A DNA stretch of 64,000 nt from an uncultured Eubacteriales bacterium (GTDB taxonomy: Bacteria > Bacillota > Clostridia > Oscillospirales > Acutalibacteraceae), in assembly GCA_934630515.1 (NCBI GenBank), contig CAKTVV010000007.1:67580-131579 (forward strand), given 5' to 3'. Position numbers and translations under genes: made by a program. Positions 9,045-16,667 of the stretch are shown here, piece by piece; position 1 is the stretch's first letter; the number at the start of each line of letters is the position of its first letter. The notes under the pieces are model-generated. The model ran no database searches, had not been told where the DNA came from, and saw nothing but the letters and a program-made list of their open reading frames with translations.

Positions 9045-9073
9045 TAGCTTGCCCTTTTTTCAGCGCTCTATAC
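9045..9073 (-). promoter_or_regulatory. Candidate sigF/sigG promoter of the SpoIIQ-like gene
   Basis: On the minus strand, GTATA (9073-9069), a 17-nt spacer and CAAGCTA (9051-9045), preceded by GGG. This resembles forespore consensus sequences (GNATA and CATNNTA or GGNNANANT). Found by eye; one mismatch in the -10. Confidence 0.5.
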
Positions 9074-9135
9074 AAGACGCCGTAAATTGTTCGCAATCGC
9101 CAGAAATCTCTGTCGAATTTTGTCTAATGAGCGAA

Positions 9136-9165
9136 TTGTACACGGCATATTTGCTGTAGTATACT
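9136..9165 (+). promoter_or_regulatory. Promoter of the CysG-N-like gene
   Basis: TTGTAC (9136-9141), 18-nt spacer, TATACT (9160-9165), 57 nt before the ATG at 9223. Confidence 0.6.
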
Positions 9166-9222
9166 GTATATGTGTGAACATTTATATACTTTTATTCACC
9201 CGATCAAGGAGGCGTACACGGT

Positions 9223-9711
9223 ATGGCGGGAAAGATGCCTATACATTTGGAGCTGGCAGGCAACAACTGTACTATTTTCGGCGGCGGCCGCAATACGGTA
9301 CGCCGGGCACGGGAATTTTTGCATTTTGGTGCTAAAGTTACGGTCATCAGCCCCACGGTCTGCCCGGAGCTGCAGGCATTGATCGACACATCGGATATTC
9401 GCTATATTCCCCGCAAGTATTTCCGGGGCGACTGCTCCAATTCGCAGATCTGTGTTGCCGCCACGGACGATTCATCCGTCAATATCTCCATCGCCACCGA
9501 ATGCAAAGCCAAACGCATTCTGGTCAACGTTACCAATCCGGCGGAATACGGTAATTTTGAGTTTCCCCGCACGGTAACGCAGGAAGATCTGGTGCTATCG
9601 GTAGGCGGCGACGCCCCTCGGACGGTGCTGAAAAGCGTACGCAATCAGCTACGGGAGGAAATCACGCAGCTGATCGAAAATGCCCGACAGGATACGCATC
9701 CCGAAGAATAA
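9223..9711 (+). CDS. Precorrin-2 dehydrogenase / sirohydrochlorin ferrochelatase-like NAD-binding protein
   Basis: Protein of 162 residues matching the N-terminal Rossmann part of CysG/Met8: glycine-rich FGGGRNTVRRAREFL, then GAKVTVISPTV, VCVAATDDSSVN-type and LVNVTNPAEYGNF strands, and a short helical tail. The family oxidises precorrin-2 to sirohydrochlorin on the way to sirohaem or cobalamin. The canonical GGGxVAxRK motif reads GGGRNTVRRA here. An AAGGAGG site precedes the ATG. No sirohaem, haem or cobalamin gene lies nearby, so its pathway role is inferred from fold only. Confidence 0.75.
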   Translation: MAGKMPIHLELAGNNCTIFGGGRNTVRRAREFLHFGAKVTVISPTVCPELQALIDTSDIRYIPRKYFRGDCSNSQICVAATDDSSVNISIATECKAKRILVNVTNPAEYGNFEFPRTVTQEDLVLSVGGDAPRTVLKSVRNQLREEITQLIENARQDTHPEE

Positions 9712-9717
9712 GCGACA

Positions 9718-9756
9718 AACCGCCCCTCGGTCCTATGACCGAGGGGCGGCTTTCCG
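9718..9756 (+). terminator. Terminator of the CysG-N-like gene
   Basis: Inverted repeat CCGCCCCTCGGTC / GACCGAGGGGCGG with a CTAT loop, followed by CTTTCC. Strong stem, short T-run. Confidence 0.75.
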
Positions 9757-9761
9757 TATAA

Positions 9762-9796
9762 AGAGACCGCCCGGCTGTGTACACCGGGCGGTCTCA
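9762..9796 (-). terminator. Terminator of secG
   Basis: Inverted repeat GAGACCGCCCGG / CCGGGCGGTCTC around a 9-nt loop. On the minus strand it is followed by TTTATA. Confidence 0.75.
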
Positions 9797-9822
9797 TATA
9801 CTTCAATTCAACGGATCTCCGC

Positions 9823-10116
9823 TCAGCCTGCGCTGCTGACAGCGGACGCCGCCTCTTTCAGCGCCGAGGGATTGAGGAACTTGGTAATGAGCATACCGCC
9901 CAGCACCAATACAAAGAACACGATGGCGATCACCTTGGTCCACTTCGCCAGCCGGGTATCCCATGTCTTGGCACGTCCCTTATCCATAAAGGAGTCTGCG
10001 GCGCCGGAGATGACCCCCAGATTCGCCTGACTGCCCTCCTGGAACAGCACCACCAGAATGATCAGCACCGAAAAAACGATCAGCACTGCGCCGATAATAT
10101 ACTCAAAAACAGACAT
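9823..10116 (-). CDS. secG: Preprotein translocase subunit SecG
   Basis: Small translocase subunit of 97 residues with two membrane segments (about 3-24 and 58-80). The conserved VVLFQEGSQANLGVISGAADSF loop separates them and is diagnostic of SecG. It assists SecYEG-mediated protein export. The ATG at 10116 is chosen because GGAGG lies ten bases upstream, while the in-frame extension lacks a site. A good promoter sits 43-71 nt upstream and a strong terminator follows. The Ala/Ser-rich C-terminus is typical. Confidence 0.95.
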   Translation of the reverse strand: MSVFEYIIGAVLIVFSVLIILVVLFQEGSQANLGVISGAADSFMDKGRAKTWDTRLAKWTKVIAIVFFVLVLGGMLITKFLNPSALKEAASAVSSAG

Positions 10117-10158
10117 TTTCTTCAACCTCCAGATATGATTACACAAAGGTACTCAGCT

Positions 10159-10187
10159 ATATTACCACAAAGCAAATGAAAATGCAA
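10159..10187 (-). promoter_or_regulatory. Promoter of secG
   Basis: On the minus strand, TTGCAT (10187-10182), 17-nt spacer, TAATAT (10164-10159). Confidence 0.7.
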
Positions 10188-10211
10188 GAAAAATTTTCTT
10201 ATTTGCCTTCC

Positions 10212-10240
10212 GTATATCCCGCACCACCCAGCGCATACTA
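10212..10240 (+). promoter_or_regulatory. Candidate sigG promoter of an intergenic small RNA
   Basis: GTATA (10212-10216), exactly 17 nt, then CATACTA (10234-10240). This fits the forespore consensus GNATA-N17/18-CATNNTA. The same -10 heptamer precedes the SASP gene at 33219. Transcription would start near 10247 and reach the hairpin at 10277-10345. Confidence 0.45.
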
Positions 10241-10246
10241 CAGTCA

Positions 10247-10345
10247 GCAACGGTTATCGTATCGTGCGTTTGCCGTAACCGCTGCCGGAAACCGCCCCGA
10301 TGAAGCATGACGATGGGTCATCTCACCGGCAGCGGTTTTCTTTTT
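10247..10345 (+). ncRNA. Candidate ~100-nt small RNA with intrinsic terminator
   Basis: The gap between secG and parC (about 320 bp, both genes minus strand) holds a terminator-like structure on the plus strand. AACCGCTGCCGG (10277-10288) and its complement (10326-10337) form a 12-bp stem with an internal region that can itself pair (GATGA / TCATC), followed by TTCTTTTT. No convincing plus-strand coding frame precedes it, while a sigG-like promoter does. This suggests a short noncoding transcript made in the forespore. The remainder of the gap contains the secG promoter and the untranslated tail after parC. Confidence 0.4.
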
Positions 10346-10437
10346 GGCGCCGGCGCCGCCGATCGGGCAATACCGGCGTCATATCAATCGCAGCCGCACC
10401 CCCGGTCACAGTAAAACCGACAATCACGACTCTTGCC

Positions 10438-12687
10438 TTACAGCAGCGTCATCTGCTCTCCAAAATCCTCCGCCTGCGGCATAGCCCCCGCCGCCGGCAG
10501 CGAGCGGGTACGATAGCGGCTCTCCTTGGCGAGAGAGCCCTCTGCATACGGAACGACGCTTTGCAGTGTATGCCGTCCCTTCAGGGTCATCACCTGCACG
10601 CCGATGGTGTTGCGGGTAGTCTTGACGGAGATGGCACCGGTATGCACCAGCAGCCGCCGTCCGGAGGTAGAGGTCAGCAGATATTCTCCGTCCTCCGGCA
10701 CATAGAACAGCGCCACCAGCGGCGACTTATCGCTGTAAGCGCCCACCAGCTTGCGGCGGTTCGTCTTTGTAGCGTAGGCGCTCATTTCCACCTTTGCCGC
10801 TTTGCCGTTTTCAAAGAAGAACAGCATATAGCCGGTGTATTCGGACACCACCGCCATATACACAGCGTTCTCGCCCTCGTCGAAGCCCAGCTTGGAAGGA
10901 ATATAGTCCCCCATCACGCTGGCCTTGGTATCCTTGAAGTCCGCCGCCCGGCTCTTATACACATTGCCCTTATCCGAGAAGAACAGCAGCTCCCGGGCGT
11001 TGGAGGTTTCGATGGCATCTACGATCTCGTCCCCCTCCTTGAGCTTCTGCTCGCCGCTCATACGCAGCGACTGGGGCGTGATCTTCTTGAAATAGCCCTC
11101 TCTTGTAAAGAACAGCGTGCAGGGATAGTCGGGGATCTCCTCCTCCTCCGCCTGCGCCTCCTCGATGTCGGCGGCGTAGATCAGCTGAGTGCGCCGGGGC
11201 TGGCCGTATTTCTTTGCTACCGCCTGCAGCTCGTCGATCAGGATCCGGCGAATGCGGTTTTTGGAGGACAGGATCTCCTCCAGCTCCGCTACTGTTTTTT
11301 CCAGCTCCGCCACATCGTCCAACCGTTTCATGATGTATTCCCGGTTGAGGTGACGCAGCTTGATCTCGGCTACATATTCCGCCTGGATCTGGTCGATGCC
11401 GAAGCCGATCATCAGGTTCGGCACCACCTCCGCCTCCTCGTCGGTCTCCCGGACGATGCGGATGGCCTTGTCAATATCCAGCAGGATTTTTTCCAGCCCT
11501 TTCAGCAGGTGGAGCTTCTCCTTCGCCTTTGACAGATCGAAATAGGTGCGCCTTTCCACACAGCTCATCCGGAAGGCGATCCATTCCTCCAGCAGCCCCC
11601 GCACGCTCATCACCTGCGGCACCCCGCCGATCAGGACATTGAAGTTGCAGCCAAAGGAGTCCTCCAGCGGCGTTGAGGCGAACAGCTTATTCATCAGCTT
11701 GTCCGGATCGGTGCCCCGCTTAAGGTCGATGGTGATCTTCAGACCGTTCAGATCGGTCTCGTTACGGATGTCGTTGACCTCTTTGAGCTTGCCCGCCTTG
11801 GACAGCTCCGCCACCTTGGCGATGATCGCCTCGATCGTGGTGGAATAGGGGATCTCCGTAATATCGAGACAATTATGCTCCTTATCGTAGGTGTATACCG
11901 CCCGCACCCGCACGCTGCCCCGCCCGGTATCGTAGATCCGCTGCAGCAGCGCCCGGTCGTAGATGAGCCGTCCGCCGCCGGGGAAATCCGGCGCTTTCAG
12001 CGTAGACAAAAGATCGTGCTCCGGGTCTTTAATGAGTGCTATCGTGGTCTCGCAGACCTCTGCCAGATTAAAGGAGCAGATGTTGCTCGCCATGCCGACG
12101 GCGATGCCCAGATTATTGTTCACCAGAATCGAGGGGAAGGTCACCGGCAGCAGGGTCGGCTCCTTCATCGTGGCATCGTAGTTATCGGCAAAATCCACCG
12201 TATCCTTGTCGATATCCCGGAACAGCTCGGCGGCGATCGGCGCCAGCTTCGCCTCGGTATACCGGGAGGCAGCGCACTCCATATCGGTGGAGTAAGCCTT
12301 ACCGAAGTTTCCCTTGGACTCCACATAGGGATGCAGCAGCGCCTCGTTGCCCCGGGACAAACGCACCATTGTATCGTAAATAGCGGCGTCGCCGTGGGGG
12401 TTTAGCTTCATGGTCTGTCCGGCGATGTTGGCGGATTTCACCAGTCCGCCCTGCAGCAATCCCATCTTGTACATGGTGTAGAGCAGCTTCCGGTGGGAGG
12501 GCTTAAAGCCGTCGATCTCGGGAATGGCCCGGGACATGATCACGCTCATGGCGTAGGGCATATAGTTTTCCCGCAGCGTATCGGTGATGATCTGCTGCTC
12601 CACCTCGCCCGCTCCGCTGATGTGTGCGTTGGAGGGCAGCCCCTTGAGGGCAGGTGCCGCATCCTTCTTCGTTCTTTTTGCAGCCAT
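10438..12687 (-). CDS. parC: Type IIA topoisomerase A subunit (topoisomerase IV ParC-like)
   Basis: DNA topoisomerase A subunit of 749 residues that cleaves and rejoins DNA. The breakage-reunion domain carries YAMSVIMSRAIPEIDG, the NPHGDAAIYDTMVRLS segment and the catalytic tyrosine in ASRYTEAK (Y143). Next come the long coiled coil with its gate, then a C-terminal beta-pinwheel. No QRRGGKG-type GyrA box was seen, so a topoisomerase IV role (decatenation) is more likely than gyrase. It follows its partner subunit by 15 bp on the same transcript. The gyrA/gyrB genes of this genome are presumably elsewhere. Confidence 0.88.
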   Translation of the reverse strand: MAAKRTKKDAAPALKGLPSNAHISGAGEVEQQIITDTLRENYMPYAMSVIMSRAIPEIDGFKPSHRKLLYTMYKMGLLQGGLVKSANIAGQTMKLNPHGDAAIYDTMVRLSRGNEALLHPYVESKGNFGKAYSTDMECAASRYTEAKLAPIAAELFRDIDKDTVDFADNYDATMKEPTLLPVTFPSILVNNNLGIAVGMASNICSFNLAEVCETTIALIKDPEHDLLSTLKAPDFPGGGRLIYDRALLQRIYDTGRGSVRVRAVYTYDKEHNCLDITEIPYSTTIEAIIAKVAELSKAGKLKEVNDIRNETDLNGLKITIDLKRGTDPDKLMNKLFASTPLEDSFGCNFNVLIGGVPQVMSVRGLLEEWIAFRMSCVERRTYFDLSKAKEKLHLLKGLEKILLDIDKAIRIVRETDEEAEVVPNLMIGFGIDQIQAEYVAEIKLRHLNREYIMKRLDDVAELEKTVAELEEILSSKNRIRRILIDELQAVAKKYGQPRRTQLIYAADIEEAQAEEEEIPDYPCTLFFTREGYFKKITPQSLRMSGEQKLKEGDEIVDAIETSNARELLFFSDKGNVYKSRAADFKDTKASVMGDYIPSKLGFDEGENAVYMAVVSEYTGYMLFFFENGKAAKVEMSAYATKTNRRKLVGAYSDKSPLVALFYVPEDGEYLLTSTSGRRLLVHTGAISVKTTRNTIGVQVMTLKGRHTLQSVVPYAEGSLAKESRYRTRSLPAAGAMPQAEDFGEQMTLL

Positions 12688-12702
12688 TGTCGTTCCCCTC
12701 CC

Positions 12703-14670
12703 TTACTCCAGATCCAGCATGTCCAGATAGTCGGCGCCCCGCTCGGCAATGATGCGCTTACGCCCATCCAGATCGTCGCCCAGCAGCACGTCGAATACCT
12801 GTGCCGTCTCCTCCACATCGGTGGGGTTGACCTTCACCAGCCGCCGGGTGGCAGGATTCATGGTGGTCAGCGACATCATATCCGCCTCGTTTTCGCCCAG
12901 TCCCTTGGAGCGCTGGATCGTGTATTTCTGCCCCTCGATCTGTGCCAGCACCTCGGATTTTTCCCGGTCATTATAGGCGAAATAGGTGTCGGTTTTCGTG
13001 TTGATCTCATAGAGCGGCGTTTCCGCAATATAGACATATCCCTGCTCGATGAGGGTGGGGGTCAGCCGATACAGCATCGCCAGGATCAGCGTACGGATCT
13101 GGAAACCGTCCACGTCCGCATCGGTGCAGATAATAATCTTGTTGAACCGCAGCGCCGACAGATCAAAGGTAGCCAGATTTTTGTTCGCCTTTGAGCGCAC
13201 CTCTACACCGCAGCCCATCACCTTCAGCAGATTAACGATGATCTCACTCTTGAAAATCTTGTCATACTCCGCCTTCAGGCAATTGAGGATCTTACCACGC
13301 ACCGGGATCACCGCCTGGAACTCCGAATCCCGTGCCTGTACGCAGGCACCCATAGCGGATTTACCCTCCACAATAAACAACTCCCGCACCTGCACATCCC
13401 GGCTGCGGCAATCCACAAAGCCCGGCACCCGGGACGCCAGATCGTTGTTGCTCTGCAAGGTCTTTTTCAGATTGAGGCGGGTGCTTTCCGCCTTTTCCCG
13501 ACTGCGCTTGTTGATCAGCACCTGCTCGCACAGCTTATCGGCGTCCATTTTGTTCTCGATAAAATAGACCTCCAGATTGTGCCGCAGGAACTCGGTCATG
13601 GCCTCCTGAATGAATTTGTTATTGATCGCCTTTTTGGTCTGGTTCTCATAGGAGGTCTGGGTGGAAAAGGATGAGGACACCAGCACCAGACAGTCCTGTA
13701 TATCCTGAAAGGTGATCTTGCTCTCATTCTTCAGGTATTTCCCGTTTTTCCGCAGATAGCCGTCCACCTCGGACACAAAGGCGCTGCGCACCGCCTTATC
13801 CGGCGAGCCGCCATGCTCCAGCCAGCTGGAGTTGTGGTAATATTCCAGCAGGTTGACCTTATTGGACACGCACAGCGCCACATTGAGCTTTACCTTGTAT
13901 TCCGGCTTGTCCGCCCGATCCCGTCCGGTGCGCTCCGCCGACCAGCTCTGTACCGCCGTCAGGCCGTTCTCCCCCGTCAGCTCCTGCACATAGTCGGCAA
14001 TGCCGTGCTCGTACAGATAGTCCTTTTCCTCATAGCTGCGCCCCTGCTGGGTGCGGAAATGAAACAGCAGACCGGGATTCACGATTGCCTGCCGCCGCAG
14101 GATATCGTCAAAATACCCTGTGGGCACCGTAATATCGGTAAACACCTGAATATCCGGCTTAAAGCGGATCCGGGTGCCGGTGTCCTTCTTGGCATAGGGC
14201 TCCTTTTTCAACCCGCCCACATTTTCGCCATGCTCAAAATGAAGAGAATACAGGAAACCGTCCCGCTTGACCTCCACATCCATATATTCGGAGGCGTACT
14301 GGGTGGCGCAGGCGCCCAACCCGTTCAAACCCAGCGTATAATCGTCGGTGTCGTACTTGCCGCCGGCATACAGCTCGCAGAAAATCAGCTCCCAGTTATA
14401 CCGCTGCTCCTTTTGGTTGAAATCCACCGGCACGCCCCGCCCGAAATCCTGCACCTCAATGGAATCGTCCTCGTAGTGCGTGATGACGATGCGGGAGCCG
14501 TAGCCCGCCCGGGCTTCATCCACTGAGTTGGAAAGGATCTCAAAGACGGCGTGCTCACATCCCTCCAGACCGTCGGAGCCGAACATCACGCCGGGACGCT
14601 TCCGCACCCGATCGGCACCCTTGAGGGCGGTGATGCTCTCATTATCGTATACGGGCTTTTTTGCAGCCAT
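12703..14670 (-). CDS. parE: Type IIA topoisomerase B subunit (topoisomerase IV ParE-like)
   Basis: ATPase subunit of about 655 residues. The GHKL ATP-binding domain shows ALKGADRVRKRPGVMFG, the Mg-binding ILSNSVDEA and DFGRGVPVD. The transducer domain follows, then a TOPRIM domain with EGKSAMGACVQARD and the acidic DADVDGFQIRTL. The ATG at 14670 (MAAKK) is preferred over an upstream in-frame start; AGGATGAGG precedes it. It pairs with the ParC-like subunit downstream. Promoter TTGACA/TACTAT lies about 75-100 nt upstream. Confidence 0.9.
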   Translation of the reverse strand: MAAKKPVYDNESITALKGADRVRKRPGVMFGSDGLEGCEHAVFEILSNSVDEARAGYGSRIVITHYEDDSIEVQDFGRGVPVDFNQKEQRYNWELIFCELYAGGKYDTDDYTLGLNGLGACATQYASEYMDVEVKRDGFLYSLHFEHGENVGGLKKEPYAKKDTGTRIRFKPDIQVFTDITVPTGYFDDILRRQAIVNPGLLFHFRTQQGRSYEEKDYLYEHGIADYVQELTGENGLTAVQSWSAERTGRDRADKPEYKVKLNVALCVSNKVNLLEYYHNSSWLEHGGSPDKAVRSAFVSEVDGYLRKNGKYLKNESKITFQDIQDCLVLVSSSFSTQTSYENQTKKAINNKFIQEAMTEFLRHNLEVYFIENKMDADKLCEQVLINKRSREKAESTRLNLKKTLQSNNDLASRVPGFVDCRSRDVQVRELFIVEGKSAMGACVQARDSEFQAVIPVRGKILNCLKAEYDKIFKSEIIVNLLKVMGCGVEVRSKANKNLATFDLSALRFNKIIICTDADVDGFQIRTLILAMLYRLTPTLIEQGYVYIAETPLYEINTKTDTYFAYNDREKSEVLAQIEGQKYTIQRSKGLGENEADMMSLTTMNPATRRLVKVNPTDVEETAQVFDVLLGDDLDGRKRIIAERGADYLDMLDLE

Positions 14671-14740
14671 GAAACACCTCATCCTTTTCTAATGCAAATA
14701 AAAACTATATATTGATAAAATCGCTAAGTATATCCAATAT

Positions 14741-14769
14741 ATAGTACACTTATTTTGGGACTGTGTCAA
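14741..14769 (-). promoter_or_regulatory. Promoter of parE-parC
   Basis: On the minus strand, TTGACA (14769-14764), 17-nt spacer, TACTAT (14746-14741). Near consensus. Confidence 0.85.
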
Positions 14770-14811
14770 GTCCTGCGGTCAGAAGTTCGTAAAATTACCC
14801 GCAGAAAACGA

Positions 14812-14840
14812 TTGAAAATCCCGGTGAATTGTAGTATAAT
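14812..14840 (+). promoter_or_regulatory. Promoter of the Gld-like ABC operon
   Basis: TTGAAA (14812-14817), 17-nt spacer, TATAAT (14835-14840). It leaves a leader of about 150 nt before the ATG at 14997, in which no known riboswitch was recognised. Together with the divergent parE promoter it fills the ~330-bp gap at 14671-14996. Confidence 0.85.
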
Positions 14841-14996
14841 TATGCTGTTCGTGCCAAGAGACTATGCACTATCACGGGCAAAAACACGAAATGTACACAA
14901 TTCCTTTGCGGGTTTCACAGTCTGTTTACACACTTCCCGGAAAATATCGGTACAATAGTTTCGTGTGAAATATTCATTAACGGAGGTCAACTGCTT

Positions 14997-15944
14997 ATGA
15001 TCGAAGTCAAAAACCTCACCAAGCGGTACGGCAGCCACTGCGCAGTGGACAACATCAGCTTTACCGTGGATGAGGGCGAGATCCTGGGTTTCCTGGGACC
15101 CAACGGCGCCGGTAAATCCACCACCATGAACATACTCACCGGCTATCTGTCCGCCACCGACGGCACTGTGACCGTCAACGGACACGACATTCTGGAGGAA
15201 CCGAACGAGGCGAAGGCCAACATCGGCTATCTGCCGGAGATCCCGCCCCTCTATCCGGATATGACCGTGCGGGAGTATCTGGACTTCATGTATGATCTGA
15301 AAAAATGCGCCCTCCCCCGGGTCAAGCACATCACCGAAATCTGCAAGGTGATGAAGATCGAAAACGTCTACGGACGGCTGATCAAGAACCTGTCCAAGGG
15401 CTACAAGCAGCGGGTCGGCATGGCGCAGGCGCTCATCGGCAACCCGCCGGTGCTGATCCTGGATGAGCCGACGGTAGGTCTGGACCCCAACCAGATCATC
15501 GAGATGCGGGGGCTCATCAAGAGTCTGGGTAAGCATCACACCGTCATCCTGTCCTCCCACATTCTGCCGGAGATCGAGGCGGTATGCGATCGGGTGGTCA
15601 TCATCAACAGCGGTAAGATCGTGGCGGACGACACCGCCGAGAACCTGTCCGCTAAATTCTCCGAGGATCGGCGGCTGTCTGTCTCCATCGCCGGCCCCGC
15701 CAAGGAGACCGCCGATCTGATCGCCTCCATTCCCGGTGTGATCGGCGTACAGGCGATGGGCAGCCGGGAGGCGGGCGTGGAGAGCTTTGCCATTGAGACC
15801 GAGCCGGGCGCCGACATCCGCCGGGATCTGTTCGACCGTCTTGCCAAGCGTGGCTGGCCGCTGCTGTCGTCTAAGCCGCTGGCCATGTCGCTGGAGGACA
15901 TCTTCATCAATCTCACTATGCATCAGAACGGAGGTGTCCGGTAA
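14997..15944 (+). CDS. ABC transporter ATP-binding protein (GldA-like)
   Basis: ATPase of 315 residues of the ABC-2/Gld type. It has Walker A GPNGAGKST (~34-42), the Q-loop region in IGYLPEIPPLY, signature LSKGYKQR (~133) and Walker B LILDEPTVGLD. The last ~90 residues form the extra C-terminal domain common in ABC-2 ATPases. An ACGGAGG site precedes the ATG. The gene overlaps the next permease gene by one base, so the two are translationally coupled. Substrate unknown; the four-gene layout matches a conserved set in many Clostridia. Confidence 0.92.
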   Translation: MIEVKNLTKRYGSHCAVDNISFTVDEGEILGFLGPNGAGKSTTMNILTGYLSATDGTVTVNGHDILEEPNEAKANIGYLPEIPPLYPDMTVREYLDFMYDLKKCALPRVKHITEICKVMKIENVYGRLIKNLSKGYKQRVGMAQALIGNPPVLILDEPTVGLDPNQIIEMRGLIKSLGKHHTVILSSHILPEIEAVCDRVVIINSGKIVADDTAENLSAKFSEDRRLSVSIAGPAKETADLIASIPGVIGVQAMGSREAGVESFAIETEPGADIRRDLFDRLAKRGWPLLSSKPLAMSLEDIFINLTMHQNGGVR

Positions 15945-16651
15945 TGGGCGCTGTATTCAGACGGGAATTCAAGTCCTTTTTCACCAACCCCATCGGCTAT
16001 GTCGTGCTGGCGGTGCTATTCTGCGTATCCGGATACTTCTTTTACGCATTCAATCTGTATAGCGGGCAGGCGGATCTGTCCGGCGTGTACGGTGGTCTGT
16101 TCACCGTATCGCTGCTGGCGATCCCGTTCCTCACCATGCGGTCGTTCAGTGAAGAAAAGCGGCAAAAGACCGATCAGGCGCTGTTCACCGCCCCTACCGG
16201 TCTGACCGGCATTGTGCTGGGCAAATTTCTGGCGGCGCTGCTGCTGTTCGCCATTGCCATTTCCATCACGCTGATCTACGCCATCATCATTGCCCTTCAG
16301 GTTACCCCGGACTGGCTGGTGCTGATCGGCAACTATCTGGGACTGCTGCTGGTGGGCGGTGTCATCATCGCCATCGGACTGCTGATCTCCGCCTGCACCG
16401 AGAGTCAGGTCATCGCCGCTCTGGGAACACTGGCGGTATCCCTGCTGCTTTTGAGCGTGGATGTGCTGTCTTCCATTTTCTCTTCCGTCACTTGGATCAC
16501 CAAGGTGACCGGCTTCCTGTCCCTTAGCTCCCGGTACAGCGATTTCACCTCCGGGCTGATCCAGTATGACAACATTCTGTTCTTCCTGACCATGCAGGCA
16601 CTGTTCATTTTCCTGACAGTGCGGGTACTGGACAGCAAGCGCTGGAACTGA
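15944..16651 (+). CDS. ABC-2 type permease (GldF-like)
   Basis: Membrane protein of 235 residues with about six membrane segments: the first near residues 13-33, a cluster between ~95 and 195 and a final segment ending at RVLDSKRW. The N-terminal MGAVFRREFKSFFTNPIGYV is typical of ABC-2 permeases of the GldF group. It would pair with the preceding ATPase. Its ATG overlaps the stop codon of that gene, and the next gene starts 16 nt downstream behind GAGGGGG. Confidence 0.9.
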   Translation: MGAVFRREFKSFFTNPIGYVVLAVLFCVSGYFFYAFNLYSGQADLSGVYGGLFTVSLLAIPFLTMRSFSEEKRQKTDQALFTAPTGLTGIVLGKFLAALLLFAIAISITLIYAIIIALQVTPDWLVLIGNYLGLLLVGGVIIAIGLLISACTESQVIAALGTLAVSLLLLSVDVLSSIFSSVTWITKVTGFLSLSSRYSDFTSGLIQYDNILFFLTMQALFIFLTVRVLDSKRWN

Positions 16652-16667
16652 GAGGGGGCAAGCTATT

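Noticed and set aside
14925..14956. Second promoter (TTTACA / TACAAT) before the ABC operon
   Set aside because: The spacing is 20 nt, too long for a normal housekeeping promoter; the one at 14812-14840 is clearly better.
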